Program-made: the position numbers and the translations under genes
Assembly (NCBI GenBank): GCA_013151965.1
Contig: JAADHF010000061.1
Coordinates: forward strand, 1 to 52,517
Length of the DNA: 52,517 nucleotides
Source: Spirochaetota bacterium
Lineage (GTDB): Bacteria > Spirochaetota > Spirochaetia > SZUA-6
Direction of reading: 5' to 3'
The notes under the pieces: model-generated
Seen by the model: only the letters and a program-made list of their open reading frames with translations
Database searches by the model: none
Told to the model about the DNA's origin: nothing
Part shown: one piece after another, positions 16,794-26,085 of the stretch
How positions within the stretch are numbered: position 1 is the stretch's first letter
Layout of the letters: each line of letters opens with the position of its first letter

Positions 16794-18511
16794 ATGCAAC
16801 CGGTTCTTCAGTATATATTGATGATATTTATCCTCTAAAGGCGCAGTTTCTCCGGAACGAAGAAATCCATCTTGCGGTCTTTCTTGGAAATAACGGGTTA
16901 AAAGAAACCTCTGCGGATCTTGTATTAAAAGTTCTATCCCTTACAGAAGTAGTCGAGGTAGTTACCCTCAAAGGAATCTCCCTGCAGAAAGGAGTAACAA
17001 GGATAGAAGTAGATCTCTCCCCGCAGGATGTATCTTTCTGCGGATACGGGGTAGATGCCTTTATCAGTCCGCCGGAAGAAGGGGAGGAGATAAATATTTT
17101 CTCCAGTGCTTTCGACGTGGTTGCCTCCTGGAGAATGGCTCCCCGGTACGGGTTTGTGAGCGATTTTGATACGAAAGACCTTGAAGATATCCGGGATATC
17201 GAGTTCTTAAGTAAACTGCATATAAACATGGTGCAGTTTTATGACTGGATGTACCGGCATGATAACCTGGTGCCCGGGAAGAGAAAATACAGAGACCTTT
17301 TAAACCGTCCCCTCGATTTTAAGGTAATCCGGAAAAAGATCGAAGCCTGCAAGCAGCGGGGAATGAGACCTATTGCCTATGGTGCCGTTTACACTGCATG
17401 CCTTAAGTTTTTTGAGGAACACAGGGAGTGGGCTCTCTATAACGATGCCGGTAAAGAGATTAGTTTCATCGATATCTTTTATCTCATGGACATCTCCGGA
17501 GGATCCCCCTGGGCGGATCACATCATCGAAGAGTACCGCAAAGCCATAAGCGAAGCAGGTTTCGATGGAATCCATATGGATACTTACGGTTTTCCAAAGA
17601 CCGCTTATTCCAGTTCTTCGGGGTCGAAAAAGTTAGTAGTGCTGGAGGAGGAATTCGCCGGGTTTATAAGAAAAACCAGAAAACGTCTCGAATCCGAAAA
17701 AGATGTCACCCTTATTTTTAACAATGTCCGGGCCTGGCCCTTAAAAAAAACAGGGCTTTCCCCTCAGGATGCGGTCTATATCGAGGTATGGAATCCATAT
17801 AAACGGTATTCCCACATCAACCATCTAATTCAGGATGCAAAAGTTGCCGGAGGAGGGAAACCGGTTATCCTTGCGGCCTACCTCTCCCCGTTTAAGGAAG
17901 AGGACCTCCCTGTCGGGGAAGCCGAGACCTCGGCACTGATCCTTACAGCGGTTATCACCTCTTTCGGGGCTTATCATCTCCTCCTCGGAGGAAAGGAGGG
18001 AGTGCTTACTCAGGGGTATTATGTGAATTACCGTCATTTAAGAAAACCATTTATCCGGAGGATTCGGACCTATTACGATTTTATCATAAGATACTCTACT
18101 CTCTTTTTTAATCCCGAAATGGAGGATGTCTCCATGACCCATCTGGGAGGAGACTTTGCCGATAATGTATGTGAGGGATTTCCCTATAGTCCCGACGGAG
18201 AACCGGGGAAAGTCTGGACGATCATCCGGGAAACTAAGAAGATAAAAACCATCAGTTTTATCAATCTCACCGGAAACAAAGAGGATCTCTGGAATAAAGG
18301 GAAAACCGAACCTCCTGTTGTAAAGAATTTAATAATAAAAATACGGGTTCCCGGGGAGATAAAGTCTCTTTTTCTCGCCTCCCCTGATACCGGCATGGGA
18401 AGGCCCCGCTCCCTTCGGTATAGAGAAATTCCGGATGCCCTGGGGATGATGATTGAAATAATTATCCCGGAGGTTAAGCTGTTCTCTCTTCTTGTTCTGG
18501 AACACACTTAA
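16790..18511 (+). CDS. GH66-family dextranase / cyclo-isomaltooligosaccharide-type enzyme, cytoplasmic
   Basis: Family GH66 contains endo-dextranases and cycloisomaltooligosaccharide glucanotransferases, retaining enzymes acting on alpha-1,6-glucan. The 573-residue protein has an N-terminal beta-sandwich (about 1-115), the family signature YDWMYRH (151-157), a GFDGIHMDTYG segment with the nucleophile D264, YIEVWNP with the acid/base E332, and a C-terminal beta domain. Known dextranases are mostly secreted; this one has no signal peptide, and its ATG overlaps the permease stop, so it should act on imported chains or cyclic isomaltosides. It lacks the long insertion that accompanies cyclisation in CITases, as far as I can judge, which favours hydrolysis. 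Confidence 0.88.
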   Translation: MNATGSSVYIDDIYPLKAQFLRNEEIHLAVFLGNNGLKETSADLVLKVLSLTEVVEVVTLKGISLQKGVTRIEVDLSPQDVSFCGYGVDAFISPPEEGEEINIFSSAFDVVASWRMAPRYGFVSDFDTKDLEDIRDIEFLSKLHINMVQFYDWMYRHDNLVPGKRKYRDLLNRPLDFKVIRKKIEACKQRGMRPIAYGAVYTACLKFFEEHREWALYNDAGKEISFIDIFYLMDISGGSPWADHIIEEYRKAISEAGFDGIHMDTYGFPKTAYSSSSGSKKLVVLEEEFAGFIRKTRKRLESEKDVTLIFNNVRAWPLKKTGLSPQDAVYIEVWNPYKRYSHINHLIQDAKVAGGGKPVILAAYLSPFKEEDLPVGEAETSALILTAVITSFGAYHLLLGGKEGVLTQGYYVNYRHLRKPFIRRIRTYYDFIIRYSTLFFNPEMEDVSMTHLGGDFADNVCEGFPYSPDGEPGKVWTIIRETKKIKTISFINLTGNKEDLWNKGKTEPPVVKNLIIKIRVPGEIKSLFLASPDTGMGRPRSLRYREIPDALGMMIEIIIPEVKLFSLLVLEHT

Positions 18512-18534
18512 AAAGGTTCAGGAAAAGGTTCAGG
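18511..18534 (+). repeat. Tandem duplication of a 12-mer after the GH66 stop
   Basis: AAAAGGTTCAGG occurs twice in direct succession, beginning at the last base of the stop codon. It looks like a replication-slippage duplication with no evident function. Confidence 0.8.
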
Positions 18535-18610
18535 CTCCATGGACTATAGATTCTGCACGGGCAGGATGAAGTTTAGCTGTATTTTTAAGCAGGCAGGCTG
18601 AGAGTATACT

Positions 18611-18650
18611 AAAAAGCGGCTGAAACATGATAAGAATCAGCCGCTTTTTT
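18611..18650. terminator. Bidirectional intrinsic terminator between GH66 and beta-barrel genes
   Basis: The arms AAAAAGCGGCTGA (18611-18623) and TCAGCCGCTTTTTT (18637-18650) pair around a 13-base loop. The stem is followed by T-runs on both strands, so it can end the plus-strand sugar operon and the minus-strand gene at 18706-19755. Confidence 0.93.
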
Positions 18651-18705
18651 CTTTCGAATATTATATAGAACAAACAGGTCCTTTTATTATAGATCTATTG
18701 CCGGT

Positions 18706-19755
18706 TTATAACTGGAATCTCAAATTAACAGTTGCACCGTAATTATTTCCGGTAAAATTGTACATTCCTGTAAAATCCAGCTTAAGTATAAGGAGATTAA
18801 GAGAAACACCTCCGTAGGCACGCACGGAAAGGCCCTGAACAGAATTACTTACTATAATTCCTCCTGCAGAGAGATCTGGAACAGGCTCCCCGGCAAGCTT
18901 AAAAGCAGCTTCTATTTCCTGTATTTGCTCCGGAGTAATTTCTACGCCGTTAAGCAGAAGTTTTGTCGTTAAGCCTCCGCCTGCACTGGATATTCCGTAC
19001 GATGCACCGAGACCTGCATACGGTGTTATAATAAAGAGATTTTTACTTGCCTGCAGTTTAAGATCGAAAACCTGTGTCTGCCAGTCGAAATTCAGAGAAG
19101 GATCCTGAAGACTTAAATCATAGGTTGTTGTCGTATTGTCTATAGGATTGGTGACTTCGAAATTTGTCAATGCAATATTCCCTCCGAGAAGTCCAGGCAC
19201 ACCTACTCCCCCTTTAAGAAAACTGTAGCCTGCGCCGATCGATACGGCAGGGAGAAGAAAGCGCTCTTTCAGAATTGCAAACCTGATATCACCGCCGAAA
19301 AACAGATAATTAGCCTTAAACGGAAGTTCTTTAAAAACATCAGGCGGAAGATAACCGAATTTAAGACCGATATCAAAGGGCAGAATAAACCCCCCGATTC
19401 TTACATCCGCCGTGTATGCGGGAAAAGGAAGTCCGTATTTCTCGATAAAATCAAATCCCGGCGGCAGTGCAATAGAAAATTTTGTAAAAACAGCATCCAT
19501 GGAGCTGAAAGGTATTGTTGTAACACCTGCGGTAATTCCCACACCGAAGTGCGGCGGAACGGCAAGAAGCTGTCCTATATACGCATCCGACCAGTTAAGC
19601 CCGACTGCCGCATTAAACGGAAGAACAGGAGCTACAGCATCTGCAAAACTTTTAAATGAACTTTTAAGATCATTATAATCAAAATTCTGTGTCTGCGCAA
19701 AAAGACCCGTAGTCAATGATCCAATAATAAGAATGATAAGTGTAATTCTTTTCAT
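18706..19755 (-). CDS. Outer-membrane beta-barrel protein of unknown function
   Basis: This 349-residue protein has a signal peptide (about 1-20, ending LFA before QTQ) and a mature part of alternating amphipathic beta strands rich in Gly and aromatic residues. It ends in VNLRFQL, a C-terminal strand like those recognised by the BAM machinery, though Leu rather than Phe is last. It is likely an outer-membrane barrel; I do not recognise a specific porin family. It has its own promoter and GAGGAGG ribosome site and ends at a terminator shared with the sugar locus, so it is a single-gene unit. A link to sugar uptake is only suggested by position. Confidence 0.8.
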   Translation of the reverse strand: MKRITLIILIIGSLTTGLFAQTQNFDYNDLKSSFKSFADAVAPVLPFNAAVGLNWSDAYIGQLLAVPPHFGVGITAGVTTIPFSSMDAVFTKFSIALPPGFDFIEKYGLPFPAYTADVRIGGFILPFDIGLKFGYLPPDVFKELPFKANYLFFGGDIRFAILKERFLLPAVSIGAGYSFLKGGVGVPGLLGGNIALTNFEVTNPIDNTTTTYDLSLQDPSLNFDWQTQVFDLKLQASKNLFIITPYAGLGASYGISSAGGGLTTKLLLNGVEITPEQIQEIEAAFKLAGEPVPDLSAGGIIVSNSVQGLSVRAYGGVSLNLLILKLDFTGMYNFTGNNYGATVNLRFQL

Positions 19756-19773
19756 ATAGTGCCTCCTCTAAGT

Positions 19774-19802
19774 ATTCTATCACGGAACAGATTTTTTTCC
19801 AA
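19774..19802 (-). promoter_or_regulatory. Putative sigma70 promoter of the beta-barrel gene
   Basis: TTGGAA (19797-19802) and TAGAAT (19774-19779) are 17 bases apart. The -10 box matches 5 of 6 consensus positions. A leader of about 12 bases with GAGGAGG follows. Confidence 0.65.
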
Positions 19803-19898
19803 AAAACTTACACTTAATTTATAGTACTTTTACGGATAAATAGTTGCTTAAAGATCGATTATTTTATAGAGTACGGCAGCTTAAGATAATTTGAATAA

Positions 19899-21287
<1,389 letters not shown>

Positions 21288-21394
21288 TGACCGCCGGCAG
21301 AACTCAGGATATATTTATAGCATAACATGAATTATCTGCATACTTATAAAAGATCGATTAATATAAATTACCGTTGCGGCAGGAGGCGTAAAAT

Positions 21395-22054
21395 ATCGAA
21401 AGCATTAAAGTAAAACGAGAGGTCCTTAAGAATTTCGCTGCGATAGAAGGTCTGGATGGGGCCGGTACAACGACTCAGCTTAAACTGCTGGACAAAAAAT
21501 TATCATCCCTTGGCATTCCTCATTTCTGCACTTTCGAACCAACGGATTCCAGTATAGGAAAGCTCATCAGGGAGATCCTTCACAGGGACCGGGAGGTAAA
21601 ACCGGAAACGACAGCTCTGCTGTTTGCTGCGGACAGAAGCGAACACCTTTTTAATCCGGATGCCGGCATAATTGCACACTTAAAAAGAAACGAAATAGTT
21701 ATTACGGACAGATATCTGTTTTCCAGCCTTGCGTATCAATCCATTCAATGCGGTTTCGAGTTTGTATATAATCTGAATTCAAAATTTCCTCTGCCGGAAT
21801 GTCTGATCTATGTAGATACTCCGGTTGGAATATCACAGAAACGGCTGCATAAGAGATTAAAAAAAGATCTCTTCGATCTGGAAATATTTCAAAAAAAAGT
21901 ACGTAAGAACTATAATGATATTCTAAAACAATTTTCCGAATCATTCAGCCCGGACATGAGTATAAACGTTATTAACGGCGATCAGCCAATCGACGACATC
22001 TTAAGTGCCGTATTAGAGGCTGTCCTGAAGATGGATAAATTTAATAAAATGTAG
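21395..22054 (+). CDS. tmk: Thymidylate kinase (dTMP kinase) with non-canonical start codon
   Basis: Tmk phosphorylates dTMP to dTDP for DNA synthesis. The 219 residues have the right length, a P-loop region EGLDGAGTTTQ, the substrate segment TFEPTDSSIGKLIREIL and the DRYLFSSLAYQ motif. Two things are odd. The usual P-loop Lys is Thr25. Also, there is no ATG, GTG or TTG between the in-frame stop TAA (21389-21391) and the P-loop. AGGAGG (21381-21386) lies 8 bases before ATC (21395-21397), so an AUC start is most likely; ATT at 21407-21409 is the next choice but is too far from the ribosome site. A sequencing error cannot be ruled out. The frame is otherwise intact. Confidence 0.85.
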   Translation: MESIKVKREVLKNFAAIEGLDGAGTTTQLKLLDKKLSSLGIPHFCTFEPTDSSIGKLIREILHRDREVKPETTALLFAADRSEHLFNPDAGIIAHLKRNEIVITDRYLFSSLAYQSIQCGFEFVYNLNSKFPLPECLIYVDTPVGISQKRLHKRLKKDLFDLEIFQKKVRKNYNDILKQFSESFSPDMSINVINGDQPIDDILSAVLEAVLKMDKFNKM

Positions 22055-22138
22055 AAAAAACCGTACGTAAAATGTGCGGAAAAATACGATAATAAGGGTA
22101 AATCTGGAGAAAATAACGTAAAAGCCGATACTATTAAG

Positions 22139-22741
22139 GTGAAAAGATTTTTAACACTTTTTTTAATCTTTTTAATTGTGCCCCTGTCTATAGTTTCTTC
22201 CTGGAGAATCCTTTATGCGGAACAGTACTATAAACTATACCACCTTCATTTTTATCAATACCCCGATGATTCAATGGAAAATATATTTTATCTCGAAAAG
22301 GCATTAAAATCCGATTTTGCAAATCCTCTCTATGCACTTGCAAAAATCTCCGGCAAAGATCAGTGGGAGCGCTACAGGTATCTATTTAAGATGCATGTTA
22401 ATCTGAAGCTGATTCAGCAGTATTTAACTTTAGGCAGTAAATTCGATAAAATGAAGGCGTATTTCTACAACTATCCCTGGAAAAAAGAAAATCTGGACAG
22501 CCTTAAAGAAGCGGAAAAGGCATACCTTACAGCCCTCGATTACTGGAAAGAAGTTCTTAAATGGGCGGACAAAGCATGGGATTTAAGGTTTATAAATCTT
22601 CCCGCTATCCAGAACTGGGAAGATGAAAATTACAGAATCGAAACAGGCCTTCTGGATTATCGTGATATTATCGGATCTCATCTTGCACGCTTACAGGAAG
22701 TAAGGGACACCTTTAAAAATATGGATAAAAACACATATTAG
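22139..22741 (+). CDS. Unknown exported or membrane-anchored protein
   Basis: This 200-residue protein begins at GTG with a weak AAGG upstream. It has one N-terminal hydrophobic segment (about 4-24, uncleaved anchor or signal peptide), followed by a helical, Tyr- and Trp-rich domain. I recognise no catalytic motif. It follows tmk by 84 bases, an order I recall from treponemes, where the gene after tmk is also uncharacterised. A role in the envelope is plausible from the anchor alone. Confidence 0.75.
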   Translation: MKRFLTLFLIFLIVPLSIVSSWRILYAEQYYKLYHLHFYQYPDDSMENIFYLEKALKSDFANPLYALAKISGKDQWERYRYLFKMHVNLKLIQQYLTLGSKFDKMKAYFYNYPWKKENLDSLKEAEKAYLTALDYWKEVLKWADKAWDLRFINLPAIQNWEDENYRIETGLLDYRDIIGSHLARLQEVRDTFKNMDKNTY

Positions 22742-22748
22742 GTTAACG

Positions 22749-22803
22749 GTAGAGTATCGGCCCGTGGATACCTCTCAAGACGGGCAAACCCATTGGACTC
22801 TAC
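22749..22803. terminator. Compact two-stem hairpin between converging genes
   Basis: GTAGAGT (22749-22755) pairs with ACTCTAC (22797-22803), and inside it GCCCGT (22760-22765) pairs with ACGGGC (22780-22785). It sits between the ends of the 200-residue gene and queA. There is no clean T-run, so termination is a guess; a small structured RNA is possible. Confidence 0.4.
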
Positions 22804-22829
22804 TATTCTTATTAAAATAAACTAAAAAA

Positions 22830-23861
22830 TTATAAAATCAGCATTGCATCGCCGTAAGAGAAAAAACGGTACTTTCTCCTGACTGCTTCTCCGTATGCAT
22901 CGAGTATAACCTCTTTCCCGGCAAATGCACTGACAAGAAGCAGCAGTGACGATTCCGGAGTATGGAAATTAGTAAACAATTTATTTACAACATTAAACCG
23001 GTAACCGGGGTAAATAAATATATCCGTCTCTTTAATTCCCGGCATAATCCGTCCGTTATCCCATGAGGATTCCAGAGCCCTGACTACCGTTGTGCCCACA
23101 GCAACTATATCTCTTTTTTCTTTCAGCGCTTTATTAATCCGCACCGCTGTTTTGGCCGGAATATTATATTTTTCTGCATGCATACGATGATCTTCGATAT
23201 TCTCTTTTCTGATGGGAAGAAATGTTCCAAGCCCGACGGACAGATCTATATACATAATTTCCGCATCTCTGCGTTTTAATTCATCCATAATCTCCCAGGT
23301 AAGGTGAAGCCCCGCAGTTGGTGCAGCCGAAGAACCGGGATACCTGGAATATACAGTCTGGTACCTTTCCTCGTCTTTGCTGTCATCCGGTCTTTTAATA
23401 TACGGAGGAAGCGGCATATGTCCGTATTTATTCAGATAACCATCATTAACCTTTTTATTAAATTGTATGATTTTTTCATTCTCTTTTATGCCGATAATCC
23501 GGCCTGTAAGATTATCCGGAAAAACATAATTTTTACCGGTTTTCTGCTTCCTGCTCTTACTTGTAATCGCTTTCCATATGCTTTCTTCTATTCTTTCCAG
23601 AAGAATAAATTCCACCCTGCCCCCTTCTGTGCCGTTCTGATTAATTGAACGTCCGAAGAGTCTTGCCTTACGTACACGGGTATTGTTAAGTACTATGATA
23701 CTGCCCGGTTTTATAAACCGGGCCAATTCATTTACATTCGAATGTACAATTTCCGCAGTTTTTCTGTCAAGGACCATCAATCTCGAGGTTCCTCTTTCAT
23801 TAACCGGTCTTTGAGCTATTAATTCTTTCGGAAGATGAAAGAAGAAGTCCTCTGTCTTCAT
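22830..23861 (-). CDS. queA: S-adenosylmethionine:tRNA ribosyltransferase-isomerase (QueA)
   Basis: QueA transfers and isomerises the ribosyl part of SAM to 7-aminomethyl-7-deazaguanine in tRNA, making epoxyqueuosine in queuosine synthesis. The 343-residue length and the motifs FFFHLPKELIAQ, AAPTAGLHLTWE and LFTNFHTPESSLLLLVSAF (shown in part) are typical. It is the last gene of the yebC-ruv operon, 16 bases after ruvB; ruvB-queA pairing is common in bacteria. Confidence 0.96.
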   Translation of the reverse strand: MKTEDFFFHLPKELIAQRPVNERGTSRLMVLDRKTAEIVHSNVNELARFIKPGSIIVLNNTRVRKARLFGRSINQNGTEGGRVEFILLERIEESIWKAITSKSRKQKTGKNYVFPDNLTGRIIGIKENEKIIQFNKKVNDGYLNKYGHMPLPPYIKRPDDSKDEERYQTVYSRYPGSSAAPTAGLHLTWEIMDELKRRDAEIMYIDLSVGLGTFLPIRKENIEDHRMHAEKYNIPAKTAVRINKALKEKRDIVAVGTTVVRALESSWDNGRIMPGIKETDIFIYPGYRFNVVNKLFTNFHTPESSLLLLVSAFAGKEVILDAYGEAVRRKYRFFSYGDAMLIL

Positions 23862-23877
23862 AATCTATAAGAATCTC

Positions 23878-24927
23878 TTAAAATAATGTCTGCTGATCTT
23901 TTCTTTTTAACATGTTAAAACCGAGATGCCGATAAGCATGCTCTGTTGCCATTCTGCCGCGCGGTGTACGTTTTAAATAACCTATCTGAATCAGGTAAGG
24001 TTCATAGACATCTTCGAGTGTATCAACAGCTTCCCCGATCGATATGGCAAGGGTTTCCGAGCCTACAGGTCCTCCGTTATACTTTTCTATAACCGTTTTA
24101 AGTATTTCACGGTCGAGTCTGTCCAGACCTGCTTTGTCTATTTCCAGAGATTCCAATCCCCTTGTAACTATACTCTTATTAATTCCACCGTCTCCCCATA
24201 CCTGGGCAAAATCCCGCATCCTTCGAAGCAGCCGGTTTGCAACCCTGGGCGTTCCCCGTGCACATTTGCTCATAAGAACCGCCGAATCGTCTTCTATCTT
24301 TACGTCAAGTATTTTTGCAGACCGGTAAATAATACTTTTTATATCTTCCAATGTGTAAAAGTTAAGCCGTGCCGTTATTCCGAAACGGGAATATAAAGGG
24401 CTGGAAACAAGTCCGGCTTTAGTTGTTGCACCTGCAAGCGTAAAGGGTGCTATGGGTATCTTTATGGAACGCGCACCCGGACCCTGCCCTATTACAACAT
24501 CGATCTCGAAATCCTCCATTGCCGAGTACAGCATCTCTTCCACAACCGGCTTTAACCTGTGAATTTCATCTATAAAAAAAACATTATTTTCACCTATGGA
24601 AGTAAGTATTGCTGCTAAATCTCCCGGTTTATCAAGTGCAGGTGCCGAAGTGGCTCTGAACTGAACACCCATTTCATTTGCAATAATACCTGCAAGTGTA
24701 GTTTTTCCCAGTCCGGGAGGACCGCTGAAAAAAATATGATCGAGGCTCTCATGTCTCTGTCTGGCTGCAGTTATAAAAACAGCCAGGTTATCCTTTAATT
24801 TGTTCTGACCTATAAACTCATTTAAGAGTTTCGGCCTTAGAGAGTGTTCTTCGGAGTCTTCCGAATCATTGTATAAAGGGCTGTTTATCCGGTCTTTTTC
24901 TCTGTTTTTTTCTTTATCATCCGGCAT
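23878..24927 (-). CDS. ruvB: Holliday junction branch-migration helicase RuvB
   Basis: RuvB is the AAA+ motor that drives branch migration with RuvA during recombination repair. The 349 residues show Walker A GPPGLGKTT, Walker B FFIDEIHRL, the sensor/arginine-finger segment GATTKAGLVSSPLYSRFG and the C-terminal winged helix ending near RTPRGRMATEHAYRHLG. It is 3 bases downstream of ruvA in the same transcript. Confidence 0.98.
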   Translation of the reverse strand: MPDDKEKNREKDRINSPLYNDSEDSEEHSLRPKLLNEFIGQNKLKDNLAVFITAARQRHESLDHIFFSGPPGLGKTTLAGIIANEMGVQFRATSAPALDKPGDLAAILTSIGENNVFFIDEIHRLKPVVEEMLYSAMEDFEIDVVIGQGPGARSIKIPIAPFTLAGATTKAGLVSSPLYSRFGITARLNFYTLEDIKSIIYRSAKILDVKIEDDSAVLMSKCARGTPRVANRLLRRMRDFAQVWGDGGINKSIVTRGLESLEIDKAGLDRLDREILKTVIEKYNGGPVGSETLAISIGEAVDTLEDVYEPYLIQIGYLKRTPRGRMATEHAYRHLGFNMLKRKDQQTLF

Positions 24928-24930
24928 TTT

Positions 24931-25527
24931 TTACCCGTCCTTGCCGCTTGCAATAGAGATAGCCCTGGTAAACAGCTCTTTTTCCAGCTGGCCTTTACTT
25001 AATGAACCCGTATTTATACTTTTAAGAGCGGTCTTTACTGCATTTCTGGAGGCTTTTCTATCGAAACCCATGCCGGATAGGGCGGTTATAATATCTTCCT
25101 CGACCGATCCCCACGGCTTTTCCGCGAATTTTAATTTCCCCTTTAGTTTTAGTATAATTTTCTGAGCGGTTTTTTTCCCAAGGCCGGGAATAGCAGACAG
25201 ACTTTCGACATCATCATTGTCAAGAGCCTCGATAAAATCATTTACCTCTATGCCGGATAGAATTTTAATTGCAAGCCGCGGTCCCAGACCTTCCACCTTT
25301 AAAAGATCAAAAAAAAGATCGCGTTCTTCATCGGAAAAAAAACCGAAAATTTTAAGCTGATCCTCACGATGGTGAAGATATGTAAAAATACGCACTTCTT
25401 CACCGATATCAGGAAACCTTAAAAGAGATTTTTCAGTTGTAAAAATCGCCCATTCAATTCCGTTTGTCCGGACATATATTCTGTCTTTCAATTTAAGATT
25501 AACAATACCTGTAATGCTGTTAAACAC
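24931..25527 (-). CDS. ruvA: Holliday junction DNA-binding protein RuvA
   Basis: RuvA forms tetramers that hold the four-way junction and load RuvB. The 198 residues have the N-terminal OB fold (FNSITGIVNLKLKDRIYV), two helix-hairpin-helix motifs (VEGLGPRLAIKIL and IPGLGKKTAQKII) and a C-terminal RuvB-binding domain. It is separated from ruvC by 45 bases, which I judge too short for an independent promoter. Confidence 0.97.
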   Translation of the reverse strand: MFNSITGIVNLKLKDRIYVRTNGIEWAIFTTEKSLLRFPDIGEEVRIFTYLHHREDQLKIFGFFSDEERDLFFDLLKVEGLGPRLAIKILSGIEVNDFIEALDNDDVESLSAIPGLGKKTAQKIILKLKGKLKFAEKPWGSVEEDIITALSGMGFDRKASRNAVKTALKSINTGSLSKGQLEKELFTRAISIASGKDG

Positions 25528-25572
25528 AAAATTCCTCCATGGCGGATATTATGCAGACAATACGGTATAATA

Positions 25573-26064
25573 TCAATCGGGATTCTTAAGCGCATAGGAG
25601 TAATTGGCATGACATATTGCTATTGCCAGAGCATCCGCTGCATGATCAGGTTCAGGAATCGATGAGAGTCTGCAGATTATTTTTACCATTTCCTGAACCT
25701 GCCGTTTTTCCGCCCTTCCGGCACCGGCCACTGCAAGCTTTACCTGTAAGGGAGAATACTCATAAAAATCGACATCACTCTCCGAAAGAGTAAAAATAAT
25801 TACGCCGCGCGCCTGCGCAACAGGCATGGCCGATTTCGTATTCTTTGTAAAAAACAGTGTTTCTATTGCCGCCTCGTCGGGAAGATACTCTGCAATTATA
25901 TCTTTTATTCCCTTGTAAAGCTGTAGAAGTCTCTTTCCCGAAGACAGATTTTTATCTGTTTCTATTACTCCATGTTCGATATGATGATAATTTACACCGT
26001 CATACTCCATAATTCCGTAACCGGTTTTACTAAAACCGGGATCTATACCAAGGTATGTTTTCAT
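25573..26064 (-). CDS. ruvC: Holliday junction resolvase RuvC
   Basis: RuvC nicks Holliday junctions with an RNase H-like fold and two metal ions. The 163-residue protein has the acidic set: D8 in LGIDPG, the Glu of AIETLFF, and the Asp pair in PDHAADALAIA. It is encoded between yebC and ruvA, the classical arrangement. Confidence 0.97.
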   Translation of the reverse strand: MKTYLGIDPGFSKTGYGIMEYDGVNYHHIEHGVIETDKNLSSGKRLLQLYKGIKDIIAEYLPDEAAIETLFFTKNTKSAMPVAQARGVIIFTLSESDVDFYEYSPLQVKLAVAGAGRAEKRQVQEMVKIICRLSSIPEPDHAADALAIAICHANYSYALKNPD

Positions 26065-26085
26065 TTAAATACGGAACTGTTGATT

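Noticed and set aside
18511..18534. Tandem 12-mer as an attachment site
   Set aside because: There is no integrase or element boundary nearby; slippage is the simpler explanation.
19850..19861. 12-mer AAAGATCGATTA shared by the upstream regions of the GH4 gene and tmk (21349-21360)
   Set aside because: Only two copies, without symmetry shared beyond GATC or a consistent distance to a promoter; chance in AT-rich spacers is likely.
23703..23723. 9-bp stem with 3-base loop in queA
   Set aside because: It lies inside coding sequence with no sign of a regulatory role.
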